Notes: generated by a model from the sequence alone, not told the origin. 7,023 nucleotides of DNA from Sphingomonadaceae bacterium (GCA_014380205.1 JACMKH010000185.1:1-7023), one strand, 5' to 3'; positions 1-5,753 are shown, counted from the first letter of the stretch. A program made the numbers and translations.

Positions 1-275
1 CGGTGCCGCTGCTCGTGCTCACCCCGCGCCTCGCGACCGCGCGGCGGCTCGGGCTGCTATGGGGCGTTCACGCGAGCCACACGCGCGACGTCGCGAGCTT
101 CGAGGAGATGGTCGCCAAGGCCAAGCGCATGGCGTTGCGCGCGCGGATCGCGGTGGCGGGGGACAGGGTGATCGTGATGGCCGGCGTGCCGTTCGGGACG
201 CCGGGCTCGACCAATGTGCTGCACATCGTGCGGCTGGTGGGGGATGAGTTGAAGCGGCATAAGGCGGCGGGTTAG
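1..275 (+). CDS. pyk: Pyruvate kinase, C-terminal fragment (5' end outside the window)
   Basis: Pyruvate kinase transfers phosphate from phosphoenolpyruvate to ADP in the last step of glycolysis, in the cytosol. Only about the last 90 residues are present, reading in frame from base 3 to a TAG stop at 273-275. They match the C-terminal (allosteric) domain: TARRLGLLWGVHASHTRD, then SFEEMVAKAKRMALR, then the hallmark AGVPFGTPGSTNVLHIVRL near the end. The active site lies in the missing part. The GTG at base 3 is an internal valine codon cut by the window edge, not a start. The gene faces rpmJ across a 152-bp convergent gap containing two palindromes and no obvious T-tailed terminator. The call is secure because the PFGTPG-N-HI signature is distinctive. 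Confidence 0.95.
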   Translation, partial: VPLLVLTPRLATARRLGLLWGVHASHTRDVASFEEMVAKAKRMALRARIAVAGDRVIVMAGVPFGTPGSTNVLHIVRLVGDELKRHKAAG

Positions 276-289
276 CGGCCGGAGTGGCT

Positions 290-317
290 GTCATGCTGAA
301 CTTGTTTCAGCATCCAT
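290..317 (+). repeat. Palindromic intergenic element, copy A
   Basis: A 28-base unit made of GTCA, a 7-base arm TGCTGAA (294-300), a 5-base loop CTTGT, the complementary arm TTCAGCA (306-312), and TCCAT. An A:T pair at 293/313 makes the stem 8 bp. It has the same architecture as the unit at 356-383 read on the opposite strand. Its form is that of the short REP-like palindromes common between genes of alphaproteobacteria. It lies 14 bases after the pyk stop, so it could act as an RNA 3'-end hairpin, but no T-tract follows it. Confidence 0.75.
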
Positions 318-355
318 GAGCGCAAGCGTCCGCGCGATTTCGAAACGGAGCGCCA

Positions 356-383
356 ATGGACCCCGGATCAAGTCCGGGGTGAC
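356..383 (-). repeat. Palindromic intergenic element, copy B (inverted relative to A)
   Basis: Read on the minus strand this is GTCA, arm CCCCGGA, loop CTTGA, arm TCCGGGG, TCCAT. Flanks and loop match copy A at 290-317 almost base for base, while four of the seven stem pairs differ, each by a compensated change. With the outer A:T pair (360/380) the stem is 8 bp. It sits 45 bases beyond the rpmJ stop in the direction of rpmJ transcription, so it could also protect or end that transcript. The sequence type is familiar from alphaproteobacterial intergenic regions; genome-wide copy number cannot be seen here. Confidence 0.8.
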
Positions 384-418
384 GAGTTGGATGGCGGCAC
401 GCGAAATGGCAGCGCGCC

Positions 419-442
419 GCGCGCCCCTTAGCCCTGGCGCGC
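419..442 (-). repeat. GC-rich inverted repeat spanning the rpmJ stop codon
   Basis: A perfect 7-bp inverted repeat, GCGCGCC (419-425) and GGCGCGC (436-442), has a 10-base loop that contains the rpmJ stop codon (428-430). An RNA hairpin here could stabilise the end of the short rpmJ message. It is not a classic intrinsic terminator because no run of U follows it on the minus strand. Such repeats also arise by chance in very GC-rich DNA. Confidence 0.35.
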
Positions 443-553
443 CTTGAAGCGCTTCTGGACCTTGTTGATGACGTAGGTCCGCCCCTTGCGGCGGATCACG
501 CGGTTGTCGCGGTGCCGGCCCTTGAGCGACTTCAGGGAATTACGGACTTTCAT
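428..553 (-). CDS. rpmJ: 50S ribosomal protein L36, cysteine-free type
   Basis: L36 is a small basic protein of the large ribosomal subunit that binds 23S rRNA. The frame begins [18 protein letters not shown], continues [18 protein letters not shown] and ends KARQG before a TAA stop: 41 residues, full length for the family. The zinc-binding cysteines of the classic form are absent, so this is the C-minus type usual in alphaproteobacteria. GAGGCG on the minus strand lies about ten bases before the ATG and can serve as ribosome-binding site. The gene stands alone, away from any ribosomal protein operon, facing pyk and divergent from the metallophosphoesterase. It is too short for simple ORF finding. 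The identification is essentially certain. Confidence 0.97.
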   Translation of the reverse strand: MKVRNSLKSLKGRHRDNRVIRRKGRTYVINKVQKRFKARQG

Positions 554-581
554 CGGGCCAACGCCTCGCACGTCTGTTCGG

Positions 582-610
582 TTGTCGGAAACGAGCCGCG
601 CACCTATGGG
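582..610 (+). promoter_or_regulatory. Candidate sigma-70 promoter for the phosphoesterase/propeller operon
   Basis: TTGTCG at 582-587 and TATGGG at 605-610 are exactly 17 bases apart, a good fit to the housekeeping -35/-10 arrangement of alphaproteobacteria. A start of transcription near 617 would leave a leader of about 35 bases before the CTG start at 652, with the ribosome-binding site inside it. The -10 block overlaps the candidate minus-strand promoter of rpmJ. This is a motif match only. Confidence 0.45.
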
Positions 611-629
611 TCGAGGCGCGCCAAGTCAA
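601..629 (-). promoter_or_regulatory. Candidate sigma-70 promoter for rpmJ
   Basis: On the minus strand TTGACT (bases 629-624) is followed, after 15 bases, by CATAGG (608-603), or after 17 bases by TAGGTG (606-601). The -35 is a near-consensus match and the -10 is weak. It lies about 50 bases before the rpmJ start, a sensible distance, and shares its -10 block with the plus-strand promoter candidate at 582-610. Confidence 0.45.
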
Positions 630-639
630 CCCGATCCGC

Positions 640-644
640 GAGGG
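640..644 (+). promoter_or_regulatory. Ribosome-binding site that points to a CTG start
   Basis: GAGGG lies seven bases before CTG at 652. The phosphoesterase frame has no ATG, GTG or TTG between this site and its first metal-binding motif, so this Shine-Dalgarno sequence is the main evidence for the start chosen. Confidence 0.6.
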
Positions 645-651
645 AAATCCG

Positions 652-1395
652 CTGAAATCGATCTTCCGCCGCAGGCCCAAACCCTCCGCGCCGCCGGGGA
701 CGCGCGTCTACGCGATCGGCGACGTCCACGGCCGCGCCGACCTGCTCGACGCGCTGCTCGACCGGATCGAGGCGGACAGCAAGGCGCGGGGAAACGGCGT
801 CGAGGTGATCGTGCTGCTGCTCGGCGATCTCGTCGATCGCGGCCCCGAATCGGCGCGCGCGGTCGAGACGGCGCGGAGCTGGGACCGGGGCTTCGCGCGG
901 CGCGAGGCGCTGCTCGGCAACCATGAGGCGACGATGCTCACCGTGCTGCGCGGGCACGACGACTGGCTCGACAGCTGGCTCGCGTTCGGCGGCCGCCAGA
1001 CTCTGGTCAGCTACGGCGTCCCCCCCGGCCTGCTCTCGATCGGCACGAGCGACGAGATCGTCGCGGCGGCCCGGCATGTCGTCCCCGAGGCGCATCTCGC
1101 CTGGTTCGAGAGCCTGCCCTATCAGATCCGCCACGGCGACTATCTTTTTGTCCATGCGGGCATCCGGCCCGGCGTCGGCTTCGAGGCGCAGCAGCCGCGC
1201 GACATGCTCTGGATCCGCGAGGAGTTCCTCGACAGCGCCGCCGATCACGGCGCGGTCGTCGTCCACGGCCACTCGATCTCGCGCGACATCGAGGACAAGG
1301 CGAACCGCATCGGCATCGATACGGGGGCGTTCATGACCGATGTGCTGACGGCGGTGGGGCTGGAGGGAGAGCAACGATGGTATCTGCAGACGTGA
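652..1395 (+). CDS. PPP-family metallophosphoesterase (serine/threonine protein phosphatase-like)
   Basis: A two-metal phosphoesterase, probably cytosolic, of the bacterial protein-phosphatase / diadenosine-tetraphosphatase-like group; the substrate cannot be told from sequence. From CTG 652 it has 247 residues and carries the whole family signature in order: GDVHG at 23-27, GDLVDRG at 58-64, GNHE at 89-92, HAG at 168-170 and HGHS at 205-208. These supply the metal ligands and the catalytic histidine (H91). The N-terminus before the first motif is a short basic tail, LKSIFRRRPKPSAPPGTRVY. CTG is chosen because no ATG, GTG or TTG precedes the GDVHG motif in this frame and a GAGGG site is well placed. 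The first conventional start, GTG 805, would delete the first metal-binding motif. The 3' end overlaps the beta-propeller gene by 19 bp. Family is sure; the start is likely. Confidence 0.9.
   Translation: MKSIFRRRPKPSAPPGTRVYAIGDVHGRADLLDALLDRIEADSKARGNGVEVIVLLLGDLVDRGPESARAVETARSWDRGFARREALLGNHEATMLTVLRGHDDWLDSWLAFGGRQTLVSYGVPPGLLSIGTSDEIVAAARHVVPEAHLAWFESLPYQIRHGDYLFVHAGIRPGVGFEAQQPRDMLWIREEFLDSAADHGAVVVHGHSISRDIEDKANRIGIDTGAFMTDVLTAVGLEGEQRWYLQT
1362..1370 (+). promoter_or_regulatory. Strong ribosome-binding site of the beta-propeller gene
   Basis: GGAGGGAGA ends six bases before ATG 1377, inside the coding region of the upstream phosphoesterase. It supports ATG 1377 over the in-frame GTG at 1392, which has no comparable site. 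Confidence 0.7.
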
Positions 1396-2363
1396 GGCTG
1401 GTGCTCGCCGCGCTTGTATTGGTCTCCGCGCCCGCCGCCGCGGACACGCTGATCGTCGGCAACAAGGGGGAGGCGAGCGTCAGCCTGATCGACCTCGAGA
1501 CCGGCCGCGAGCGTGCGCGGATCGAGACGGGCGAGCAGCCGCACGAGGTCGCGGTCTCGCCCGACGGCCGCCAAGCGGCGGTGGTCTCCTATGCGGGGAC
1601 GACGGTCGACATCATCGACATCGCGCGCGCCGAGAAGGTCGACACGATCGACCTCGCGCCCAACGCCGCGCCGCACGGGATCGTCTGGACGCGCGACAAC
1701 CGGCTGATCGTCACCACCGAGGACAGCGGCACGCTGACGATCGTCGACATGGCGAGCCGCGCCATGCACGCGATCCCGACCGGGCAGGAGGGGTCGCACA
1801 TGGTCGCGGTGAGCCCCGATCTCGCGCGCGCCTATGTCGCCAACGTCGGCAGCGGCACGGTCACCGTGATCGACCTCGCGGAGCGGCGCAAGATCACCGA
1901 TCTGGCGGTCGGCGAGGCGGCCGAGGGGATCGCGCTCACCCCCGACGGCCGCGAGCTCTGGGTCGCCGACCGCGACGGCGCCAAGGTGGTGGTGTTCGAC
2001 ACCGCGAGCCTCGAACGCGTCGCCGAGATCGCGGTCGGCCAGACGCCGATCCGCGTCGCGATCAGCCCCGACGGGCGCACGGCGGTCACCTCGAACTACG
2101 CCGAGGGGACGCTCACGCTGATCGACGTGGCGAGCCACCAGGTGCGGCGCACCCAGACCGTGCTCGGCAATGCCGAGACCCAGCAGGTCACGATCGTCTT
2201 TTCGCCCGATGGCGCGCGGCTCTATGTCGCGCAAACCGCGCCGGGCTTCATCGTCGAGATCGATCTCGCCGAGGGCGAGCTGCTCGGGCTGCTCGGCGCG
2301 GGGGCGGGGAGCGACGGCCTCGCGATCTCGCCGGTCGATGTGGAGCGCAGGCTGCGGCCCTAA
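1377..2363 (+). CDS. Exported YVTN/YncE-like beta-propeller protein
   Basis: A 328-residue protein with an N-terminal export signal: hydrophobic LVLAALVLVSAPAAA at about 8-22, with likely signal peptidase cleavage after AAA and before DT. The rest is a run of roughly 40-residue beta-propeller units, about seven, each with a VxVIDL-like strand, a turn and a VAVSPDGR-like strand: VSLIDLETG, VDIIDIARA, LTIVDMASR, VTVIDLAER, VVVFDTASL, LTLIDVASH, VEIDLAEGE. Such propellers usually act in the periplasm as binding scaffolds; no catalytic residues are evident, so no function is assigned. It overlaps the phosphoesterase gene by 19 bp and is probably cotranscribed with it. A GTG at 1392 would form a GTGA overlap with the upstream stop and give a tidier signal peptide (MRLVLAALV), but lacks a ribosome-binding site. 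Its stop overlaps that of galE. Confidence 0.88.
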   Translation: MVSADVRLVLAALVLVSAPAAADTLIVGNKGEASVSLIDLETGRERARIETGEQPHEVAVSPDGRQAAVVSYAGTTVDIIDIARAEKVDTIDLAPNAAPHGIVWTRDNRLIVTTEDSGTLTIVDMASRAMHAIPTGQEGSHMVAVSPDLARAYVANVGSGTVTVIDLAERRKITDLAVGEAAEGIALTPDGRELWVADRDGAKVVVFDTASLERVAEIAVGQTPIRVAISPDGRTAVTSNYAEGTLTLIDVASHQVRRTQTVLGNAETQQVTIVFSPDGARLYVAQTAPGFIVEIDLAEGELLGLLGAGAGSDGLAISPVDVERRLRP

Positions 2364-3382
2364 TCCGCCAGTTGCGCGCCGATCGTGCGCTCCCAGTGGA
2401 GCGCATGCGCGACGATGGCGTCGAGATCGGCGAAGCGGGGACGCCAGTCGATCGTCGCGCCCAGCGCGTCGCTGTTGGCGACCATTTGTGCGATATCGCC
2501 TGGGCGGCGTGGCGCCACGTGGCAGGGGAGGGGCTTGCCGGAGGCGCGCTCGACCGCGGCGATCACCTCTCGGACCGACACGCCGCGGCCATAGCCGGAG
2601 TTGAGGACGTGGCTCGTCGCGGTCTCGACCTCGAGGCGGTCGAGCAGCGCGATGTGCGCGGCGACGAGATCGGAGACGTGGATATAATCGCGCACGCCCG
2701 TCCCGTCGGGCGTCGGCCAGTCGTCGCCGAAGATGGCGAGGCTGTCGCGCTTGCCCGTCGCAACCTCGACGGCGGCCTTGATCAGGTTGGTCGCGCCTTG
2801 GGTCGACTGGCCCGCGCGGCCGGCGGGGTCGGCGCCCGCGACATTGAAGTAGCGCAGCGCGCCATAATTGAAGCCGTGCGCGGCCGCCGCGTCGCGGAGC
2901 ATCGTTTCGGTCATCAGCTTGGACGTGCCGTAGGGATTGGCGGGGCGCGTCGGCCAGCTCTCGTCGACGGGCTCGTCCGAGGGGACGCCATAGACCGCTG
3001 CGGTCGAGGAGAAGATGAAATGGCGGACGCCGCCCGCGAGCGCGCTCGCGATCAGCGACCGGCTGCGCGCGGTGTTGTTGTCGTAATATTTGAGCGGGTT
3101 CTCGACCGATTCGGCGACGACCACCGAGCCCGCGAAATGCATGATCGCGCCGACGCCATGCTCGGCGAGCAGCGCGCGGACGAGCGCATCGTCGGCGATG
3201 TCGCCTTCGACGAACACCGCGACTTCGGGTACGGCGCGGCGGAAGCCGGTCACGAGATTGTCGAGCACGATCACGCGCCGGCCCGCGTCGAGCAGCGCGA
3301 GCGCGGCGTGGCTGCCGATATAGCCCGCGCCCCCGGTGACCAGCACGGCGGGATGCTCGTCGACCGTCTCCGCGACTTGCAT
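2360..3382 (-). CDS. galE: UDP-glucose 4-epimerase
   Basis: GalE interconverts UDP-glucose and UDP-galactose with bound NAD+, feeding galactose use and the making of surface polysaccharides in the cytosol. The 340-residue product is full length. It shows the Rossmann glycine motif TGGAGYIGS at 16-24, DNLVTG at 41-46, MHFAGSVVVAESV at 81-93, the catalytic serine/threonine region SSTAAVYG at 125-132, the catalytic YGTSK at 151-155 (Y151, K155), YFNVAGAD soon after, and RDYIHVSDL further on. A strong AGGAGG lies four bases before the ATG. There is a hairpin in the leader just before it. Its TAG stop (2360-2362) lies within CTAA, which also holds the TAA stop of the converging propeller gene. No sugar-polymer genes are next to it, so its pathway context is open. 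Confidence 0.96.
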   Translation of the reverse strand: MQVAETVDEHPAVLVTGGAGYIGSHAALALLDAGRRVIVLDNLVTGFRRAVPEVAVFVEGDIADDALVRALLAEHGVGAIMHFAGSVVVAESVENPLKYYDNNTARSRSLIASALAGGVRHFIFSSTAAVYGVPSDEPVDESWPTRPANPYGTSKLMTETMLRDAAAAHGFNYGALRYFNVAGADPAGRAGQSTQGATNLIKAAVEVATGKRDSLAIFGDDWPTPDGTGVRDYIHVSDLVAAHIALLDRLEVETATSHVLNSGYGRGVSVREVIAAVERASGKPLPCHVAPRRPGDIAQMVANSDALGATIDWRPRFADLDAIVAHALHWERTIGAQLAD

Positions 3383-3397
3383 CCGCCCTCCTCGTTG

Positions 3398-3419
3398 CGC
3401 CGACCAACCGGCGTCGGCG
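3398..3419 (-). promoter_or_regulatory. Stem-loop in the galE leader
   Basis: CGCCGAC (3398-3404) and GTCGGCG (3413-3419) form a perfect 7-bp stem with an 8-base loop, ending about five bases upstream of the galE ribosome-binding site on the minus strand. It could influence mRNA stability or ribosome access, or be an operator-like site in the divergent region. No known regulator motif is recognised. Confidence 0.35.
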
Positions 3420-3432
3420 TCTCCGCCTTACG

Positions 3433-3463
3433 TTGACTCGCCCATGCAGCAAAAAGGCGTAAG
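3433..3463 (+). promoter_or_regulatory. Weak promoter candidate for the four-gene run
   Basis: TTGACT at 3433-3438 is a good -35 box, but the sequence 17-19 bases on (around GGCGTAAG, 3456-3463) is a poor -10. CTTACG (3427-3432) and CGTAAG (3458-3463) form an inverted repeat around it, which could be an operator. This is the only gene-free stretch upstream of the run, so its promoter is expected here, but the exact position is uncertain. Confidence 0.25.
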
Positions 3464-3508
3464 AAGCGTTGAACGAACACGCAAAGAGATTCGCTTGGGA
3501 GGAGCCAG

Positions 3509-4096
3509 ATGAAATCGATCGCACCCCTCGCCGCGCTCGCCAGTCTGGCGCTCGTCTCGGCTTGCGCGAGCGGGCCCGCGACGCGCGACATGGAGGTCAC
3601 GCGTTCCCATCTCGGCCAGCCGATCCCTGCGCGCCCGTTCGCGACCGAGCCCGCCGACCATACACAGCACGGGCTCGAATGGGAGAGCTATGCGAACATC
3701 GTCGCCGAGGAGCTGACACGCCTCGGCTTCTCGCGCACCACTCTCGAGGAGTCGGAGATGGTCGCCGTGGTCGAGGTTCAGCGCGGCGCGCGCGCCGCGC
3801 TTCGACGCTCGACCGTGAGCATCGGCATCGGCGGCGGCCGCTTCGGAGGCGATGTCGGCGTCGGCGTCGGCGGCGGGGTAACCGTTCCGGTTGGCGGCGG
3901 CGCGGGCGAAGTCGCGGTAACCCAGCTCGAGGTCGCGCTCAAGCGCCGCTCGGAGGGCACGTTGGTCTGGTACGGTCGCGCGATCCGCGAGGATCGGCTC
4001 GAGGACGCCGATCCGTCCGTAACCGTCCGCCGGCTCGCAACGGCGCTGTTTCAGGGCTTCCCTGGCGAATCGGGGCGCACTATCGAGGTCGAATGA
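3509..4096 (+). CDS. DUF4136-type lipoprotein
   Basis: A 195-residue predicted lipoprotein. The N-terminus [19 protein letters not shown] has a lipid-modification box with C19 as the modified cysteine, so the mature protein should be anchored in the inner or outer membrane. The layout fits the DUF4136 family: an early [17 protein letters not shown] stretch (58-74), a central strand [12 protein letters not shown] (84-95), a glycine-rich segment (107-133) with [17 protein letters not shown], then [11 protein letters not shown] (137-147) and [11 protein letters not shown] (151-161). The function of the family is unknown; envelope roles are usually supposed. GGGAGGAG at 3497-3504 is a strong ribosome-binding site. 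The stop overlaps the start of the carboxypeptidase in ATGA, implying translational coupling. The family call rests on pattern memory and is fairly confident; the lipoprotein call is strong. Confidence 0.85.
   Translation: MKSIAPLAALASLALVSACASGPATRDMEVTRSHLGQPIPARPFATEPADHTQHGLEWESYANIVAEELTRLGFSRTTLEESEMVAVVEVQRGARAALRRSTVSIGIGGGRFGGDVGVGVGGGVTVPVGGGAGEVAVTQLEVALKRRSEGTLVWYGRAIREDRLEDADPSVTVRRLATALFQGFPGESGRTIEVE
3780..3801. repeat. Perfect 22-bp palindrome inside the lipoprotein gene
   Basis: The ten bases GCGCGGCGCG (3781-3790) are followed directly by their reverse complement, and an outer A/T pair (3780, 3801) extends the symmetry to 22 bp with no loop. It is made almost wholly of G and C and encodes QRGARAAL. 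It may be a by-product of codon bias, a cruciform, or a protein-binding site. Confidence 0.6.
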
Positions 4097-5220
4097 CCAT
4101 CAGCATTTGCGCCGCGTTCGATAGCGGCAACATCCGCGTCCTCTCGATCGACGGCGACGCGGCCGAGCTCGAGATCGTCAAGGATCAAGGTTCGGATTTT
4201 TATCAGTGGTTCCATTTTCGCGTGACGGGCGGTCGCGGGCGCGCGCTCACGTTGCGCATCACCAACTGCAAGGACTCGGCTTATCCGCGCGGCTGGCAGG
4301 GCTATCGCGCGCGCGTCTCGGAGGACCGCGAGGCGTGGCGGACCGCCGATACCTCTTATGCCGATGGCGTGCTGACGATCCGCTACACGCCTGCGGGCGA
4401 CAGCGCCTGGTTCGCCTATTTCGCGCCCTATTCGATGGAGCGCCACCATGATTTCGTCGCCGAAATCGCGGGGCGCGAGGGGGTGACCCTCGCTTCGCTC
4501 GGGCGGACGCTCGACGGGCAGGAGATCGACTGCCTGAGCTTCGGCGAGGGTCCGCTCAGCGTCTGGCTCTACGCGCGCCAGCACCCGGGCGAGACCATGG
4601 CCGAATGGTGGATGGAGGGCGCGCTCGACCGGCTCGCCGATCTCGCCGACCCCGTCTCCCGTGTCCTGCGCGCCAAAGCAGCATTCCACGTCGTCCCCAA
4701 CATGAATCCCGACGGATCGCGGCGTGGCCATCTCAGGACCAACGCCGTCGGGACCAACCTCAACCGCGAATGGCACGAGCCGAGCGCCGAGAAGAGCCCC
4801 GAGGTGCTCGCTGTGCGCGACAAGATGGACGAGACCGGCGTCGATTTCGCGATGGACGTCCACGGCGACGAGGCGATCCCCGCGAACTTCCTGGCGGGCT
4901 TCGACGGCATCCCGAGCTGGACCGAACGTCAGGGCGCGCTCTACGACGCCTACCAGGCCGCGCTCGCCGCGCGCTCGCCGGACTTCCAGACCCAGAAGGG
5001 CTATCCCAAGGCACACGAGCGCGCGGCCAACCTCTCGATGTCGACCAACCAGCTCGCCGAACGCTACGGCTGCGTCTCGATGACGCTCGAGATGCCCTTC
5101 AAGGACAACGACGACCTGCCCGACGCCGAATGCGCCTGGTCGCCCGAACGCTCGGCGCTGCTCGGGCGGGCGTGCGTCGACGCGCTGCTCGATGTGATCG
5201 ATGAGCTTCAGCGAGATTGA
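4093..5220 (+). CDS. M14 zinc carboxypeptidase, cytosolic carboxypeptidase (CCP/AGBL-like) type
   Basis: A 375-residue metallocarboxypeptidase that should remove C-terminal residues from peptides or proteins. Residues 1-120 form the beta-sandwich N-domain typical of the CCP subfamily, with FYQWFHFRV (36-44) and WFAYFAPYS (106-114). The catalytic domain has all expected residues: HPGE (164-167; H164 and E167 bind zinc), NPDG (205-208), TNLNREW (221-227; N224 and R225 bind substrate), DVHGDE (255-260; H257 is the third zinc ligand) and TLEMPFK (331-337; E333 is the general base). No signal peptide, so it acts in the cytosol. Eukaryotic relatives trim glutamates from tubulin; the bacterial substrate is unknown. 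The frame stays open upstream to a TTG at 3469, but that part overlaps the lipoprotein gene, and ATG 4093 in the ATGA overlap is the sensible start. Confidence 0.92.
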   Translation: MTISICAAFDSGNIRVLSIDGDAAELEIVKDQGSDFYQWFHFRVTGGRGRALTLRITNCKDSAYPRGWQGYRARVSEDREAWRTADTSYADGVLTIRYTPAGDSAWFAYFAPYSMERHHDFVAEIAGREGVTLASLGRTLDGQEIDCLSFGEGPLSVWLYARQHPGETMAEWWMEGALDRLADLADPVSRVLRAKAAFHVVPNMNPDGSRRGHLRTNAVGTNLNREWHEPSAEKSPEVLAVRDKMDETGVDFAMDVHGDEAIPANFLAGFDGIPSWTERQGALYDAYQAALAARSPDFQTQKGYPKAHERAANLSMSTNQLAERYGCVSMTLEMPFKDNDDLPDAECAWSPERSALLGRACVDALLDVIDELQRD

Positions 5221-5753
5221 TGATGAAGACTACCTCGGCGGTTGCATCCGTCGTAACCGAACCCGACGAGATTGACCTCACGCAGGAGCAAATTGGCATC
5301 TTGAGGGAGCGAGGCGAGCGTTCACGTGAATTGGTCGGTGATTTAGCCTTTTCGTTGGCAAAATGGATGATTGCATCTCTGTTGGCTCTGAACGCTGGAG
5401 GCGCGATCGCAGTTCTAAATATCGACCGATTGGAAAGAACGATGAGTTTAGTATCTGGTCTTGCATTCGTATTGGGGATGACATGTGCCTTGCTATGCGC
5501 GTTTGTATTGATGTCACTTGCTATCCGTCGGATTCCGGATCAATCTGCCTTGTTGCAACTCAAGCCTGGGGTATACAAAATCTGTGATATCAATCGAATT
5601 AGCATGGGGGAGGAGGTGCCGGTCGGCATACGCGATCCAGTCCTGTGGCTCGGGTGGTTCGCCTTTCTCTTTTTCTTAGTGGGAGCTGCGGTGGCAGGCT
5701 GGGCAATACCTGCGAAGGCTCAAACAATAGCGGCGGAGAGCACTGGCGAATGA
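5220..5753 (+). CDS. Low-GC membrane protein of unknown function, three predicted helices
   Basis: A 177-residue protein I do not recognise. A charged N-terminus ([20 protein letters not shown], 14-33) is followed by hydrophobic segments at about 44-66 (with [15 protein letters not shown]), 77-102 and 141-163, and a short polar tail. Between helices two and three lies a polar loop of about 38 residues ([19 protein letters not shown]). It has no export signal of the cleaved type and no catalytic motif. Base use is unlike the neighbours: two 60-base blocks (5341-5460) are each about 45% G+C against about 77% in a block of the upstream gene, which suggests recent acquisition. Yet it is fitted exactly between its neighbours: ATG 5220 shares one base with the carboxypeptidase stop, and its own stop overlaps the gpmA start in ATGA. 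Starts at TTG 5217 or ATG 5223 are also possible; no strong ribosome-binding site is seen. Confidence 0.8.
   Translation: MMKTTSAVASVVTEPDEIDLTQEQIGILRERGERSRELVGDLAFSLAKWMIASLLALNAGGAIAVLNIDRLERTMSLVSGLAFVLGMTCALLCAFVLMSLAIRRIPDQSALLQLKPGVYKICDINRISMGEEVPVGIRDPVLWLGWFAFLFFLVGAAVAGWAIPAKAQTIAAESTGE

Noticed and set aside
276..427. Intrinsic terminators for pyk and rpmJ
   Set aside because: Good hairpins exist, but none is followed by a T-tract in either direction, so they are listed as repeats rather than terminators.
486..926. 146-codon plus-strand frame across rpmJ and the phosphoesterase start
   Set aside because: Contains no recognisable domain, overlaps two secure genes and is arginine/proline-rich like other shadow frames.
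604..1374. 256-codon minus-strand frame opposite the phosphoesterase
   Set aside because: Shadow frame; the plus strand carries the complete PPP motif series.
2372..3436. 354-codon plus-strand frame opposite galE
   Set aside because: Antisense shadow of a secure galE; no domain-like pattern, and composition follows the codon bias of galE.
1245..3524. 759-codon open frame on the minus strand
   Set aside because: It runs antisense through the propeller gene and in another frame through galE. Its product is arginine-rich and low in complexity, as expected from shadow frames in GC-rich DNA.
3469..4092. N-terminal extension of the carboxypeptidase from TTG 3469
   Set aside because: It overlaps the whole lipoprotein gene in another frame and reads as arginine-rich nonsense; the CCP N-domain begins after ATG 4093.
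4051..5016. 321-codon minus-strand frame opposite the carboxypeptidase
   Set aside because: Shadow of a gene whose full set of catalytic motifs is visible on the plus strand.
3502..5283. Similar EPDEID-coding stretches near 3502 and 5259
   Set aside because: At the first site the stretch is in the unused frame across the lipoprotein start, so the likeness is chance, not a repeat.
5645..5749. N-terminal extension of gpmA
   Set aside because: The family starts directly before the LIRHG motif, and the extension overlaps the membrane-protein gene.
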